DNA of 64,000 nucleotides from Lachnospiraceae bacterium UBA7050 (GTDB lineage Bacteria; Bacillota; Clostridia; Lachnospirales; Lachnospiraceae). Location: NCBI GenBank assembly GCA_002493905.1, contig DLAJ01000023.1, positions 1 to 64,000 on the forward strand. Reading direction: 5' to 3'. The notes beneath the pieces are model-generated. The model saw only the letters and a program-made list of their open reading frames with translations. It did no database searches and had not been told where the DNA came from. Positions within the stretch are counted from its first letter, which is position 1. Each line of letters opens with the position of its first letter. This document shows, piece after piece, positions 41,608 to 52,200 of this stretch. Both the position numbers and the translations under genes were made by a program.

Positions 41608-42444
41608 ATGGCGGAAAATCCAATATACGAAAAACTAATGAATTGTCTTGCATGCATTCGAAAGAAGACGGACTTTGTACCGAAGGTTGCATTGGTGCTC
41701 GGTTCGGGACTTGGCAATTACGGGGAAAAGATCAGGCTTGAAGCAGCAGTTCCCTATCAGGAAATCGAAGGGTTTCCAGTTTCGACTGTTGCTGGGCATA
41801 AAGGGCAATTCTTGTTTGGCTATGTCGGAGACGTACCGGTCGTCTGCATGCAGGGGCGCGTGCATTATTACGAGGGATATGATATTTCCGATGTCGTGCT
41901 TCCAATCCGGCTGATGAAACTGATGGGCGCGGAAATCCTTTTTTTAACAAATGCGTCGGGCGGGCTTCAGGACGGCATGACTGCGGGGGATTTCATGCTG
42001 ATCCGCGATCATATTTCCTGTTTTGCACCGAATCCGCTGATTGGGAAAAATATGGATGAACTGGGAGAGCGTTTCCCGGATATGTCCGAGGTCTATGATC
42101 ATGAACTGGCGCGTCTGATCCGCAAAAATGCGTCGTCACGGGGAATTTTGCTCAAGGAAGGTGTTTATGCGCAGCTGACCGGACCGTCGTTTGAGTCGCC
42201 TGCGGAGATTGTGATGCTGAAACGGCTCGGTGTGGACGCGGTCGGTATGAGCACGGTTGTGGAAGCGATTGCGGCAAAGCATATGGGAATGAGGATTTGC
42301 GGCATTTCCTGTATCTGTAATCTGGCGGCGGGCATCAGCAAGCATCCGCTGTCCCATGAGGAAGTACAGGCAGCGGGCAAAGCGGCGGCGCCGTTGTTTG
42401 AAGCACTGGTGAGTGCCTGTGTGGAGGATTTTGCATCATGCTGA
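41608..42444 (+). CDS. punA: Purine-nucleoside phosphorylase
   Basis: 278-aa PNP of the trimeric (PNP-I) type, splitting inosine and guanosine with phosphate to base and ribose 1-phosphate. VLGSGLGNYGE, VAGHKGQFLFG, MQGRVHYYEGYD, LTNASGG and GPSFESPAEI are family-typical. AAGGAGG lies eight bases before the ATG. It overlaps cdd by seven bases, indicating one transcript. Confidence 0.95.
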   Translation: MAENPIYEKLMNCLACIRKKTDFVPKVALVLGSGLGNYGEKIRLEAAVPYQEIEGFPVSTVAGHKGQFLFGYVGDVPVVCMQGRVHYYEGYDISDVVLPIRLMKLMGAEILFLTNASGGLQDGMTAGDFMLIRDHISCFAPNPLIGKNMDELGERFPDMSEVYDHELARLIRKNASSRGILLKEGVYAQLTGPSFESPAEIVMLKRLGVDAVGMSTVVEAIAAKHMGMRICGISCICNLAAGISKHPLSHEEVQAAGKAAAPLFEALVSACVEDFASC

Positions 42445-42869
42445 CAAAAGAACAGAAAAGACAGCTGATCAGGGAAGCGCTGGAAGCGCGGGCGTATTCT
42501 TACAGCCCGTATTCGGAATATCGTGTGGGCGCGGCGCTGCTTGCGGAGGACGGCAGGATTTTCAGAGGATGCAATATTGAAAACGCTGCTTATACACCGA
42601 CGAACTGCGCAGAGCGGACGGCCGTCTTTAAGGCGGTGTCTGAGGGCTGCCGCAGCTTTTTGGCGATTGCAGTCGCCGGAGGAAAAGGGGAGAAACCGTC
42701 GGGGGACTATGCCTACCCCTGCGGCGTATGCAGGCAGGTGCTGCGTGAGTTTGTGGACCCGTCGAAATTTCTTGTGATCTGCGCGCGTTCTGAGGAAGAC
42801 TGCCGGGAGTGGACGCTTGACGAAATGCTGCCGGAGAGCTTTGGACCGGCGCAGCTTGAAAAGGGATAG
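42438..42869 (+). CDS. cdd: Cytidine deaminase
   Basis: 143-aa tetrameric-type cytidine/deoxycytidine deaminase. Zinc ligands: NCAERTAVF (Cys plus catalytic Glu) and PCGVCRQ. The N-terminus SPYSEYRVGAALL binds the nucleoside. The start overlaps the end of punA, so translation is coupled. Its C-terminus is longer than the usual 130 residues. Confidence 0.95.
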   Translation: MLTKEQKRQLIREALEARAYSYSPYSEYRVGAALLAEDGRIFRGCNIENAAYTPTNCAERTAVFKAVSEGCRSFLAIAVAGGKGEKPSGDYAYPCGVCRQVLREFVDPSKFLVICARSEEDCREWTLDEMLPESFGPAQLEKG

Positions 42870-42968
42870 AAGGATGAGACCTGATGGGACACGACGGCGT
42901 TGTCCGCAGATCATGAGGGTGTGTTGGAAGCTTTTGCATTTATGAGGGATAAAAGAGGAGGCGCGTCT

Positions 42969-44318
42969 GTGAATCTGCGTTTTTACCATGCCTTTGTGCT
43001 GACAATGGAAGAACAGGAGAAAGAATGCGGTGATCGCGAGCTTTGGATTCGCGATGACCGTATCGTCTATATCGGTCACCCGGCGGATGAGGAGGAGAGG
43101 GCGCAGGCTATGAAGCGCTGTCAGATATTGCCGCACGGATTTCACCGTGAAATCGACTGTGCAGGCGATGTATTGATGCCCGGGTTTCAGAACGCGCATG
43201 CGCATTCCGGCATGACGCTTTTGCGCTCCGCTGCGGATGATCTGCCGCTTTCCGAATGGCTGAACCAACAGATTTTTCCACGTGAGGCAATGCTGACTCC
43301 CCAGGACATCAAAACATTGACAAAACTTGCCATTATGGAGTATGTTTCGGGCGGCATCACCTCTGTGTTTGATATGTATCTGGCGCCGGATGAGACTGCG
43401 GAGGCGTTTATCGAGACTGGAATGCGCTGCGTCCAGTGCGGTACTGTCAATACGTTCACGCATTCCGTTTCGCAGCTGGAAGACTTTTATCTGCGTCTGA
43501 ATGAACTTCACCCGTTGATGGGATACCGTCTCGGCTTTCATGCCGAGTATACGACGGATTTCAAGCTGCTTAAGCAGATCGCCGCTTTATCCGAAAAGTA
43601 TAAAGCGCCTGTATATATGCATTTATCGGAGACGGAAAGAGAAGTTGCGGAATGCAGGGAACGCTATGGCAGATCACCGGTGGCATTTCTCGAGTCCATC
43701 GGCATGTTTGAACATGGCGGCGCAGGCTATCACTGCGTTCATGTGTCCGATGAGGATATGGAGATTCTCGCCGAAAAGAATGTCGGTGTTGTGACGAATC
43801 CGGCGTCTAACATGAAACTGGTAAGCGGTATTGCCCCGGTTGCAGAGATGGTAAAGCGGGGAATTTGTATCGCAGTCGGCACGGATGGTCCTGCAAGCAA
43901 CAACAGCCTTGATTTTTTCAAGGAAATGTACCTGCTTTCCGTACTTGCGAAATGGCGGGAAAAAGAACCTGCGGCGGTATCACCGATGCAGATTCTAAGG
44001 ATGGCGTGCATAAACGGCGCGCGTGTCATGGGACTGCCTGACTGCGGCTGTCTGAGGGAGGGCGCGAAAGCCGACATGATCCGTATTAATATGAAGCAGC
44101 CGGAAATGCGTCCGCTGCATGGAACGGGAAGTGGAAAGCTGGAAGCGGAAAAGTTTGCGGCGAATCTGGTCTACAGCGGCAGTAAGCGGGATGTGTGCAT
44201 GACGATGGTGGACGGCAGGATTCTATATGAGAACGGGCAGTATGAGCTGAATCTGAGCAAAGACAATCTGTATGAACAGGTGGAACGGATCGCGGACCGG
44301 ATCGTGCGCGGAAAATGA
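42969..44318 (+). CDS. Amidohydrolase, adenosine/SAH/MTA deaminase type
   Basis: 449-aa metal-dependent deaminase of the TrzN/MtaD group. Metal and catalytic motifs: PGFQNAHAHSGMTLLR (HxH), LGFHAEYTT, YMHLSETEREV, GTDGPASNNSLDF (late Asp). Such enzymes deaminate S-adenosylhomocysteine, methylthioadenosine or adenosine; position behind punA and cdd suits a nucleoside substrate. A GTG start at 42969 is chosen because GAGGAGG (42955-42961) is seven bases upstream; ATG 42942 lacks a site. Exact substrate is open. Confidence 0.88.
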   Translation: MNLRFYHAFVLTMEEQEKECGDRELWIRDDRIVYIGHPADEEERAQAMKRCQILPHGFHREIDCAGDVLMPGFQNAHAHSGMTLLRSAADDLPLSEWLNQQIFPREAMLTPQDIKTLTKLAIMEYVSGGITSVFDMYLAPDETAEAFIETGMRCVQCGTVNTFTHSVSQLEDFYLRLNELHPLMGYRLGFHAEYTTDFKLLKQIAALSEKYKAPVYMHLSETEREVAECRERYGRSPVAFLESIGMFEHGGAGYHCVHVSDEDMEILAEKNVGVVTNPASNMKLVSGIAPVAEMVKRGICIAVGTDGPASNNSLDFFKEMYLLSVLAKWREKEPAAVSPMQILRMACINGARVMGLPDCGCLREGAKADMIRINMKQPEMRPLHGTGSGKLEAEKFAANLVYSGSKRDVCMTMVDGRILYENGQYELNLSKDNLYEQVERIADRIVRGK

Positions 44319-44397
44319 GTATGAGTATGTTCAGGAAACATGGATGGCAGCTTGTATGCCGCGGCATTTCAGAAATATGGATTTAGGGAGAGCATCA

Positions 44398-46086
44398 ATG
44401 GAAGTCATTGTTTTTTTAGGAGTGTTGGTTGTATTTTTGATCGGGTTTTATATCAAAGGAATGCTGGACTTCAGAAAACGCCTGAAAGAGTTCGAGCAGC
44501 GTCTGAGAACGGAATACGGACAGCCGCGCAGCAATGTCAAAGTGCCGGAACGTTATGCGTATATTGGCAGATATTTTGAAAAGCACCGCAAACCGTACGC
44601 AGTGGACGATATTACCTGGAATGACTTAAACATGGATAAGCTCTATCAGAGAGTGGATTATGCGCATTCCTCCTGCGGCGAGGAATACTTGTATTACCGG
44701 CTCCGCTGCCCGGACATGTCAAAAAAAGACCGGCTGCACGAGGATGAGGAGCAAATGATCGGATATCTGCAGGAACACGAGGAAGAACGTGTGCGTTTAC
44801 AGATGATGTTTGCCAAAATCGGATATACTGGTAAATATTCGCTTTATCAGTATCTGGATTTTCTGGATAATCTTGGAGAACGCAGTAATACCAAACATTA
44901 TATCGGACTCGTCCTGTATGTAGTGGCGGCGGCTGCCGCACTGTTTTTCTCTCCATCCGCGGGGCTTGCGCTGTTTGTAATCCTCATGATCTATCAGATT
45001 GCTACTTATCTGAAAGAGCACAGTGAAAATGAACCATATCTTGTCAGTTTTGCGTTTATCCTGCGTTTTATTTCCAGCGTGGAGACGCTGACAGAGCATC
45101 CGGCAGAAGGAATGAAGGCGTATATTGAAAGCATGACGGAAAATGCAAAATCGCTGCGGCCGGTCACGCGCCACGCTTTTTTTCTGTCAAAAGCGAATAC
45201 CCAGCAGGGTGATATTATGTCGTCCCTCATGGATTATATCAAAATGATCACGCATATGAATCTGATATCCTTTAATTCCATGCTGTCTGCCGTGCGGAAA
45301 AAGACAAAGGAGATCGATCTGCTCTACACGCAGGCGGGGTACCTGGAGTATCTGCTTGTTGTGGGAGAATACAGAAAAAGTCTTACTCATTGCTGCGTTC
45401 CCAAGTTTCATGAGAACGGCAGTTTTGTATGTGAGAAATTGTATCATCCCCTGATTGAGCAGCCGGTGTCCTGTAGTTTTTCGGCGAAGGGCGGCGTGCT
45501 GGTGACCGGATCAAACGCGTCAGGGAAATCGACGTTCTTAAAATCCGTTGCGCTGAATGCCATTCTGGCGCAGAGCATGAATACGGTACTTGCTGAATAT
45601 TGTGAGACCTCGTACTGCCGTGTATATTCTTCGATGGCGCTTCGGGATGACTTGGACAGCGGCGAAAGTTACTATATGGTGGAGATACGGGCGCTGAAGC
45701 GGATTTTAGATGCGTCGAAGGAGAAAGAGGCCGGGCAGGTATTCTGCTTTATCGACGAGGTGCTTCGCGGAACAAACACGGTGGAGCGGATTGCGGCGTC
45801 CACGCAGATCATGAAATATTTTGCCCAAAATGGTGTCCGGTGCTTTGCGGCGACACATGATATCGAACTGTCCCATCTGTTGGAAGCGGAATACGATAAT
45901 TATCACTTTGAGGAGGACGTTTCGGAGGGTGATATTCACTTTAACTATGAATTGCGGAGCGGGCGCGCGACGACGCGGAATGCGATCAGGCTTTTAGAGA
46001 TCATGGGGTATGAAGAAAAGATCATTGAGCGCGCGGAGCAGCTTGCCGAGAACTTCGTGGCAACCGGCGTTTGGGAAAATACCTGA
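44398..46086 (+). CDS. Membrane-anchored MutS-like ATPase
   Basis: 562 aa. An N-terminal membrane segment (residues 2-21, EVIVFLGVLVVFLIGFYI), a helical region, a second hydrophobic pair (about 177-210, VLYVVAAAAALFFSPSAGLALFVILMI), then the MutS core and ATPase: Walker A TGSNASGKSTFLKSVA, Walker B VFCFIDEVLRGTNTVER, His switch CFAATHDIEL. It lacks the mismatch-binding N-terminal domain of MutS and the Smr domain of MutS2, so it is not a standard repair protein. Such membrane forms occur in Firmicutes, with no role known to me. GGGAG (44386-44390) precedes ATG 44398; rnhA follows after 15 bases. Confidence 0.85.
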   Translation: MEVIVFLGVLVVFLIGFYIKGMLDFRKRLKEFEQRLRTEYGQPRSNVKVPERYAYIGRYFEKHRKPYAVDDITWNDLNMDKLYQRVDYAHSSCGEEYLYYRLRCPDMSKKDRLHEDEEQMIGYLQEHEEERVRLQMMFAKIGYTGKYSLYQYLDFLDNLGERSNTKHYIGLVLYVVAAAAALFFSPSAGLALFVILMIYQIATYLKEHSENEPYLVSFAFILRFISSVETLTEHPAEGMKAYIESMTENAKSLRPVTRHAFFLSKANTQQGDIMSSLMDYIKMITHMNLISFNSMLSAVRKKTKEIDLLYTQAGYLEYLLVVGEYRKSLTHCCVPKFHENGSFVCEKLYHPLIEQPVSCSFSAKGGVLVTGSNASGKSTFLKSVALNAILAQSMNTVLAEYCETSYCRVYSSMALRDDLDSGESYYMVEIRALKRILDASKEKEAGQVFCFIDEVLRGTNTVERIAASTQIMKYFAQNGVRCFAATHDIELSHLLEAEYDNYHFEEDVSEGDIHFNYELRSGRATTRNAIRLLEIMGYEEKIIERAEQLAENFVATGVWENT

Positions 46087-46101
46087 AAAGGGAGATGCGA
46101 C

Positions 46102-46581
46102 ATGATGAAAGTAACGATTTATACGGACGGTGCGGCAAGAGGAAATCCGGACGGACCGGGCGGTTACGGGACGCTGCTGCGCTGCGTGGATGCAAAGGGA
46201 ACCGTTCATGAAAGGGAATACAGCGCAGGCTATAAAAAAACAACGAATAACCGCATGGAGCTGATGGCGGCGATTGCCGGTTTAGAGGCGCTGACAAAGC
46301 CGTGTGATGTGACGCTCTATTCGGATTCGAAATATCTGACCGACGCGTTTAATCAGAACTGGGTTGGAAGCTGGCTCAGGAACGGGTGGAAAAACAGTCA
46401 GAAACAGCCTGTGAAAAATGTGGATTTGTGGAAGCGGCTCTTAGCGGCGGCCAATCCTCATCAGGTGACATATGTCTGGGTGAAAGGACACGCGGGGCAT
46501 CCTGAAAATGAGCGCTGCGATTTCCTTGCGACGACGGCGGCGGACGGTAAGGATTTGCTTGACGATTCGCCCTCAGAATGA
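46102..46581 (+). CDS. rnhA: Ribonuclease HI
   Basis: 159-aa type 1 RNase H cleaving RNA in RNA-DNA hybrids. Catalytic residues: Asp in YTDGAARGNPG-type motif, Glu in NNRMELMAAIAGLEAL, Asp in YSDSKYL, and the GHAGHPENERCD end with His and Asp. The adjacent MutS-like gene may be cotranscribed. ATG 46102 or 46105 are equally possible. Confidence 0.95.
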   Translation: MMKVTIYTDGAARGNPDGPGGYGTLLRCVDAKGTVHEREYSAGYKKTTNNRMELMAAIAGLEALTKPCDVTLYSDSKYLTDAFNQNWVGSWLRNGWKNSQKQPVKNVDLWKRLLAAANPHQVTYVWVKGHAGHPENERCDFLATTAADGKDLLDDSPSE

Positions 46582-46657
46582 TATGCTATGTAGAAGGTGG
46601 AAATTGCTTTTATATCTTGTTTTCATTACATGATGCATGGAGAGGGGATGACAGGAC

Positions 46658-46837
46658 GTGGGTAATGTAGTCGAGTTTTTAAGAATGTTCTTTAGCTATG
46701 TACTTGTATTTATCGTATATGTCGCAGTTGCAGGGGTCGGCATTTTCTGCGGGCTCATGTGGAATAAGAAAAAGAGTGCTAAATCTGTTGCTGGATCAGG
46801 CGATGGGGCCGGCAAAGACCGGAACGAGCAGGCATAA
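46658..46837 (+). CDS. Small single-span membrane protein
   Basis: 59 aa from GTG 46658 to TAA 46835-46837. A short N-terminal stretch (MGNVVEFLRMFFSY) is followed by one membrane segment (VLVFIVYVAVAGVGIFCGLMW, about residues 15-35) and a Lys/Ser/Gly-rich cytoplasmic tail. GAGAGGGG (46640-46647) is a plausible ribosome site ten bases upstream. A strong terminator follows, which supports expression. Function unknown. Confidence 0.6.
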   Translation: MGNVVEFLRMFFSYVLVFIVYVAVAGVGIFCGLMWNKKKSAKSVAGSGDGAGKDRNEQA

Positions 46838-46858
46838 ATGAATGCTCTTTACAGAGGC

Positions 46859-46893
46859 AAAAAGGTTCACCTCCAAAACCGGGTGAACCTTTT
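46859..46893 (+). terminator. Terminator after the small membrane protein
   Basis: AAAAAGGTTCACC pairs with GGTGAACCTTTTTTT across a short loop. It closes the rnhA region. Confidence 0.88.
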
Positions 46894-46968
46894 TTTCAGC
46901 GCATGGGGCTGTGCAAGTGAACTTTGTTATGAGACCGATAGTTATAAAATCCGGGAAGGGGGGTTAGG

Positions 46969-47967
46969 ATGCCGAAATCAGAGCAGCAAAAGGCAAAACT
47001 GTTATATCTGTTACAATTATTGAAAGAACGTTCCGATGAGGCGCATCCGGTTCCTGCGAAGGCGATGATCGACTATCTTGCTGCGAGGGATATCCGCGTT
47101 GAGCGAAAGACGATTTATGCTGATATTGAGGTGCTGCGTGAATTTGGATATGACATCATCTTAAACCGTTCCAAAAAAGGCGGGGGTTACTATCTTGCCG
47201 AAAGGGAATTTGAGCTGCCGGAGCTGAAGCTTCTTGTTGATCTGGTGCAGTCTTCAAAGTTTATCACACAGAAAAAATCGCGTGAATTTATTAAGAAGCT
47301 GGAAGGCTTTGCAAGTGTGTATGAGGCCAGACAGCTCCAAAGACAGGTGTTTGTCGCTAACCGCGTCAAAACAGAGAATGAGAGTATCTATTATCTGGTG
47401 GACGAGATTTACCGTGCGATCGACACCGGCTGCATGATTGCATTCCAGTATGTGGAGATGACGCCGGATAAAAAAGAACGCCTGAAGCGCGGGGGGAAAA
47501 CATACAAAGTGAGTCCCTGGGCACTGACATGGAATGACGACTGTTATTATCTGATCGCATATGATCATGAGGCGGGTATCATCAAACACTACAGGGTGGA
47601 CCGCATGCACCGGATTACGCTGCTTACAGAGGCGCGCAAGGGGCAGGATGAGTTTCGCGCATTTGACCCGGCGGCATATTGTAAAAAGACGTTCCGGATG
47701 TTCGCGGGAGAAGAGGAAGTTGTGACGCTGCGCTTTGAGGAGAGCTACAGCGGCATCGTGTTTGACCGCTTTGGAAAAGAGATTCCGCTCCACAGGAAAG
47801 CGGACGGGCAGTTTACGATTTCTGTGCCGATCATGGTGAGCAATCAGTTTTTTGGATGGCTTGCGGGACTCGGAACGGGTGTGCGCGTGGAAGCGCCCGC
47901 GCGTGTGGTGGAAGAATATCAATTGTTTTTGAAACGGATATTAAGCCAGTATGAGAAGTCAATCTAA
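46969..47967 (+). CDS. WYL-domain HTH transcriptional regulator
   Basis: 332-aa regulator. N-terminal winged HTH of DeoR/HTH-11 type (about 5-65, KAMIDYLAARDIRVERKTIYADIEVLREFG), a WYL domain (about 145-230, with YKVSPWALTWNDDCYYLIAYD) and a C-terminal WCX extension. WYL domains sense nucleic acids or nucleotides in several defence and stress regulators. No linked defence genes are visible. GGGAAGGGGGG precedes the ATG. Confidence 0.9.
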   Translation: MPKSEQQKAKLLYLLQLLKERSDEAHPVPAKAMIDYLAARDIRVERKTIYADIEVLREFGYDIILNRSKKGGGYYLAEREFELPELKLLVDLVQSSKFITQKKSREFIKKLEGFASVYEARQLQRQVFVANRVKTENESIYYLVDEIYRAIDTGCMIAFQYVEMTPDKKERLKRGGKTYKVSPWALTWNDDCYYLIAYDHEAGIIKHYRVDRMHRITLLTEARKGQDEFRAFDPAAYCKKTFRMFAGEEEVVTLRFEESYSGIVFDRFGKEIPLHRKADGQFTISVPIMVSNQFFGWLAGLGTGVRVEAPARVVEEYQLFLKRILSQYEKSI

Positions 47968-48111
47968 TAGTAAACCCGCGCCGGACGAAGCGGAACGCAG
48001 GCGTGGGCGGTAATAGTGATTTTAGGGTAGGAAGACCGGAAAAACATAAACATAAATAAGGCTGCGCAGCAAACGGATAATCCGGAGCGGCCGTTTAGGA
48101 AGGAACAGGGT

Positions 48112-49287
48112 ATGAAAATTGAATTTGCTAAAAGAATGGACAACTTTGAAGAGGGCATCTTTCAGGTGCTGAATGAAAAGCGCTTTGCGCTGGAGGAAGA
48201 GGGCCGCAAAGTGTATAATCTTTCGGTCGGAACGCCGGACTTTCCGGTGCCGGAACACATTATGAATGCGGTTGTAGAAGCGGCAAAAAAGCCGGAAAAT
48301 TATAAGTATGCCCTGCGTGATCTGCCAGAGCTGATCGATGCGGTGAAGCAAAGATATCAGAACCGCTACGGCGTGACGCTGGCTGACGAAGAGATTACTT
48401 CTGTTTATGGCTCGCAGGAGGGGATCACGCATATTGCGCTTCCGCTTTGTAATCCGGGCGATGTCGTTCTTGTACCGAATCCGGGATATCAGATTTTCTC
48501 CATCGGACCGGAATTGTGCGGCGCGGAGACTGCCGCGTATGATCTGATCGAAGAGAATGGATATCTGCCAGATTTATCGGCAATCCCGGAGGAACTGCTG
48601 AAACGGGTCAAATTTATGATGATTTCATATCCGCTTAACCCTGTCTGCAAATGCGCGCCGGAAAGCTTTTATGAGGAGGTCATTGCATGGGCGAAAAAGC
48701 ACCACATTGTCCTTGTGCATGATAACGCGTATTCCGACATCATTTATGACGGAGTGCCCGGACGTTCGATTCTTTCTTATGAAGGAGCAAAAGAAGTTGC
48801 GGTTGAGTTTTACTCGCTGTCAAAGTCATTTAATTATACGGGCGCGAGAGTGAGCTTTCTGACCGGAAACGCAGAAATCGTGCAGCGCTTTAAGCGTCTG
48901 CGCAGTCAGATTGACTATGGCACGTTCCTGCCGGTACAATATGGTGCGATCGCAGCGCTGACCGGTCCGGATGAGATGGTAAAAGAACAATGCGCAGCGT
49001 ATCAGGAACGGAGGGACGCACTCTGTGGAGGACTGCGTGCGATTGGCTGGAATATTCCTGACAGCGAGGGGACGATGTTCGCATGGGGGAAAATTCCCGA
49101 ACGCTTTGGAGACGACGATACAGCATTCGTTATGGAACTGATGGAAAAAACAGGCGTGCTCTGCACGCCCGGAAGCAGCTTCGGTCCGCTGGGAAGGGGA
49201 CATGTGCGCTTCGCACTTGTGCTTCCCGCGGAGCAGATACGCGAAGCTGTGAAAGTAATTGATGAAAGCGGAATCCTGAAATCGTGA
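48112..49287 (+). CDS. Class I/II pyridoxal-phosphate aminotransferase
   Basis: 391-aa fold-type I aminotransferase, close to the aspartate / LL-diaminopimelate aminotransferase group. PLP Lys in FYSLSKSFNYTGARVSFLTG; Asn/Asp/Tyr of the cofactor site in SYPLNPVCKCAP and HDNAYSDIIYDG. The usual N-N-P-T is replaced by L-N-P-V. Conserved GTPDFPVPEHI at the N-terminus. Substrate cannot be fixed. It ends six bases from the convergent GLUG gene. Confidence 0.88.
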   Translation: MKIEFAKRMDNFEEGIFQVLNEKRFALEEEGRKVYNLSVGTPDFPVPEHIMNAVVEAAKKPENYKYALRDLPELIDAVKQRYQNRYGVTLADEEITSVYGSQEGITHIALPLCNPGDVVLVPNPGYQIFSIGPELCGAETAAYDLIEENGYLPDLSAIPEELLKRVKFMMISYPLNPVCKCAPESFYEEVIAWAKKHHIVLVHDNAYSDIIYDGVPGRSILSYEGAKEVAVEFYSLSKSFNYTGARVSFLTGNAEIVQRFKRLRSQIDYGTFLPVQYGAIAALTGPDEMVKEQCAAYQERRDALCGGLRAIGWNIPDSEGTMFAWGKIPERFGDDDTAFVMELMEKTGVLCTPGSSFGPLGRGHVRFALVLPAEQIREAVKVIDESGILKS

Positions 49288-49293
49288 GCATCT

Positions 49294-52200
49294 TTACGGT
49301 GCTGCCTTGGACAGCGAATCGATCACATCGTCAGGTACCGTGAGATTTTCGTCAGGCACAGATTCCCGGAAGTGCAGTTCCGCACTTAAGGATACCGGTA
49401 CGTCTGCAACGATCACTTTGACGCTGCCGAAACAGGAAAAGCGGATATTTTCTATGCCTTTGTCTGTGATCGTGATCTGAATCGACCCGCTTCCTAATGT
49501 GGCGGAAAGATTCTCCATGTCTGGAAGAATGGTATGGGCCGCCTGCGCCATGCCGTTTTCATCCAAAGTAAGCAGGTAGGTATAAATTCCGTCGTTCTCG
49601 GTGCATTCGATCTCTCCGTTGACGCAAAGCTGATAAGCCAGTGACAACAGATGTTCAGGAGAGGAGAGTTCCGGTTCGGCGGTGTTATCCCGGTTTCCGG
49701 AACTGTTATACACATTTCCGTTTGATAAATAATAAGTATGGTCGTTTTTCCGGATACTGTTGACTTCAAGGCCGTTTGCATGAATGCGGTTCCATACCAG
49801 TTCATCGTTTAGTACCAACGGACCGCAGTCGGCAGCGAGAGATACATCGGCGGTCAGCGGCTCTCTTGCATTCAGATCGATCCATGATTCTAACAGCCGG
49901 AATACCGCGTCGTCTGTGACGGGTTCTGTTTTTTTCGCACCGGAAATCTGTTCCCGGATACGTTGAGGAAGTTCCACATCAGAACTGTTTTTGTCTGTAA
50001 CTGTAAGAACCGCAGTGATGGCGATTGGGGTATTCTCATCATCGGAACATAGACCATCAGCATGAAAACGCAGTTCCGCCAATTCTCCGCCGCGCTTCAC
50101 AAGAACGATTTCCATCGGATTCGCATGGGACAAATCGCCCGCGGCCGACGGAAGCAGGTTTTCTAAAATAGAAAGTGCGGTGTCTCCGTCAACGGTCACA
50201 CTGTAAATCCGTTCTCCCTGATTTTTGAACACAGAAATGTCAGAACCCTTATACAGTGCAATGACGTCGCTCAGCAGATTGGGATAGTCGGGAAATGATC
50301 CGTTCATCTCAAAAGACTGTCCGTTTTCCAAATAGACCAGTCCCTCACAGTAGTAGAATGACGCTCCGTACTGCTCGGCGCAGATGACCCGTTTTCCTTC
50401 CGACTGCGATCTGGTGATCAGTGTTTCCATGTGGTGGTGCTGGTTGTCTATCTGTGTTTCTAAAGTCAGATGCGTAGTCAGATTTTCTTTCCCATCATAT
50501 TTTTTTAGCAAAAAGTAGACATCCAGACTATCTTTCAGCCCTGAGAAAAGGAAAATCAGAATGCCTGCTGCGATTCCCGCGGTCAGAATACCAAGGGCAA
50601 TGAGCAGACCTTTGCGGCGTTTTTTTCTGATTTTAAGAGGGGCGGCAGAAACGTCCTGTGCCGTGTCGTTTCGCACTGCGTCATTTTGTGCTGCACCGTC
50701 CTGCGGTGCGTCATTCTCATTTTGTGCCGTGCCGTCCTGCGCTGTGTCTGCAGCGCATTCCGCTGCTTTTCTGCGGCGGTGATGCTTTACAATTCCGAAA
50801 GTGAGACAAGAGATCAGAGCCGCAGCCAGGGCAAAAACAGCAATCAAAACCGGCCAGTTCGCCGATTGAGAGACGACGGCAATTTCCAGCGTCGGGCCGG
50901 AGACGGTAGTCAGCAGATAGCTGCCGGCATTTTCGGTGTCCAGCTTTACCCATCCGTTTTGATTTCGCGCATAGAGTTCCAAACCGTCGCTATCTCCGGT
51001 GGGGGACAAGTAACGGATGATATGTGTATTCGAGTCAAGACCATCCAGCTGCCATGTTTCTGTGAGTTTGCGGCGGCTGAAAAATGTACTGCTGAAAAGT
51101 TCTGAAGCTTCATTTTCAGGAACATTCGTTTTTACCGCAGTGAAAATATCCTCGTCGCGGAACAGCCCCTCGGCTAAAAAGACGTAGCGCCCGTCGTCAC
51201 GCTTTGCATCGCAGGCGAGGGTGGAAATATATTGGGTATAAACAGCAGTGACATCCGTATCAAATGTCAGACTGGTTAAGTCCTGGATATCCCATGTGCC
51301 GAAGCTGCCATTTAGAGGCGGGATGTCTGGGAAAATGTCTTCGCTAAAAGAGTCGCCATAATCAAATGTTACTTTTTTTAGAATTCGATCCTGAGCCAGG
51401 AAGCGCAGGGTGAGGTGCTTAAACTCACTGGGAAGTCCCTCTACCTGAAGCAGGCTGGAATAATTCATTGCTTCCGCCTGACCGGAAAGGCTGACGCGGT
51501 CCAGACCTGCCAGATCATCGGACACAAAATAATTATCCTGAAAGGCTCCCTGAACACTGCCGGAGACAGCTCCGGCGTATTGGTCATAATCTGTGATCTG
51601 CACGAAAGAATAACAGCGGGAGACTGTTCCGCCGGAATCATCGGAGGAAGCAGCTGCACCGGTGATTCCACCGATATAGTCTCCACCGGAGAGCCAGCAC
51701 TTGGCAAAGCAGTCCTGAATGGTTCCGCCGGAAAAGCCGGTAATGCCTCCTACATAGTCCCCTGATTCGCTGCTGATGGTTCCGTAGCCTTCACAGCAGA
51801 TAATAAGTCCCAAGTCCGAAAGACCGCAGATTCCGCCCGTATAATCGCGGCGGCCGGTGACAGAACCGTAATTGATGCATTTTTGTAATATCGCTTTTAG
51901 TTCATATTCCCGGCGGTAGAGCGGTACATCGGAAGACAGATCGTCCTCCGGGTCCAGCGCGTATTCTACTGCCATGGAACCAGCGATGCCGCCCGTATTG
52001 ATATCTCCTGCGACGCCGGCATAATTGATGCAGGAGAGAATTTTGCCGCTTGTCACCGCATTGATATCCTCCAGTGAGGTGTCGGATAAAAGATCCTGGC
52101 CGGAGCCGGATTCTATCCCGTAAACGGCGTCAAAAATGGTATTCATGGTCTGATTCAGCTGGGTGTTGACGGCACGAAGATCGTCAGTCAGCGTGCCGGA

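Noticed and set aside
42165..43541. 458-aa open frame on the minus strand
   Set aside because: It runs antisense to punA, cdd and the amidohydrolase, all with clear families and ribosome sites. Its composition (Arg/His/Leu-rich) is that of a shadow frame.
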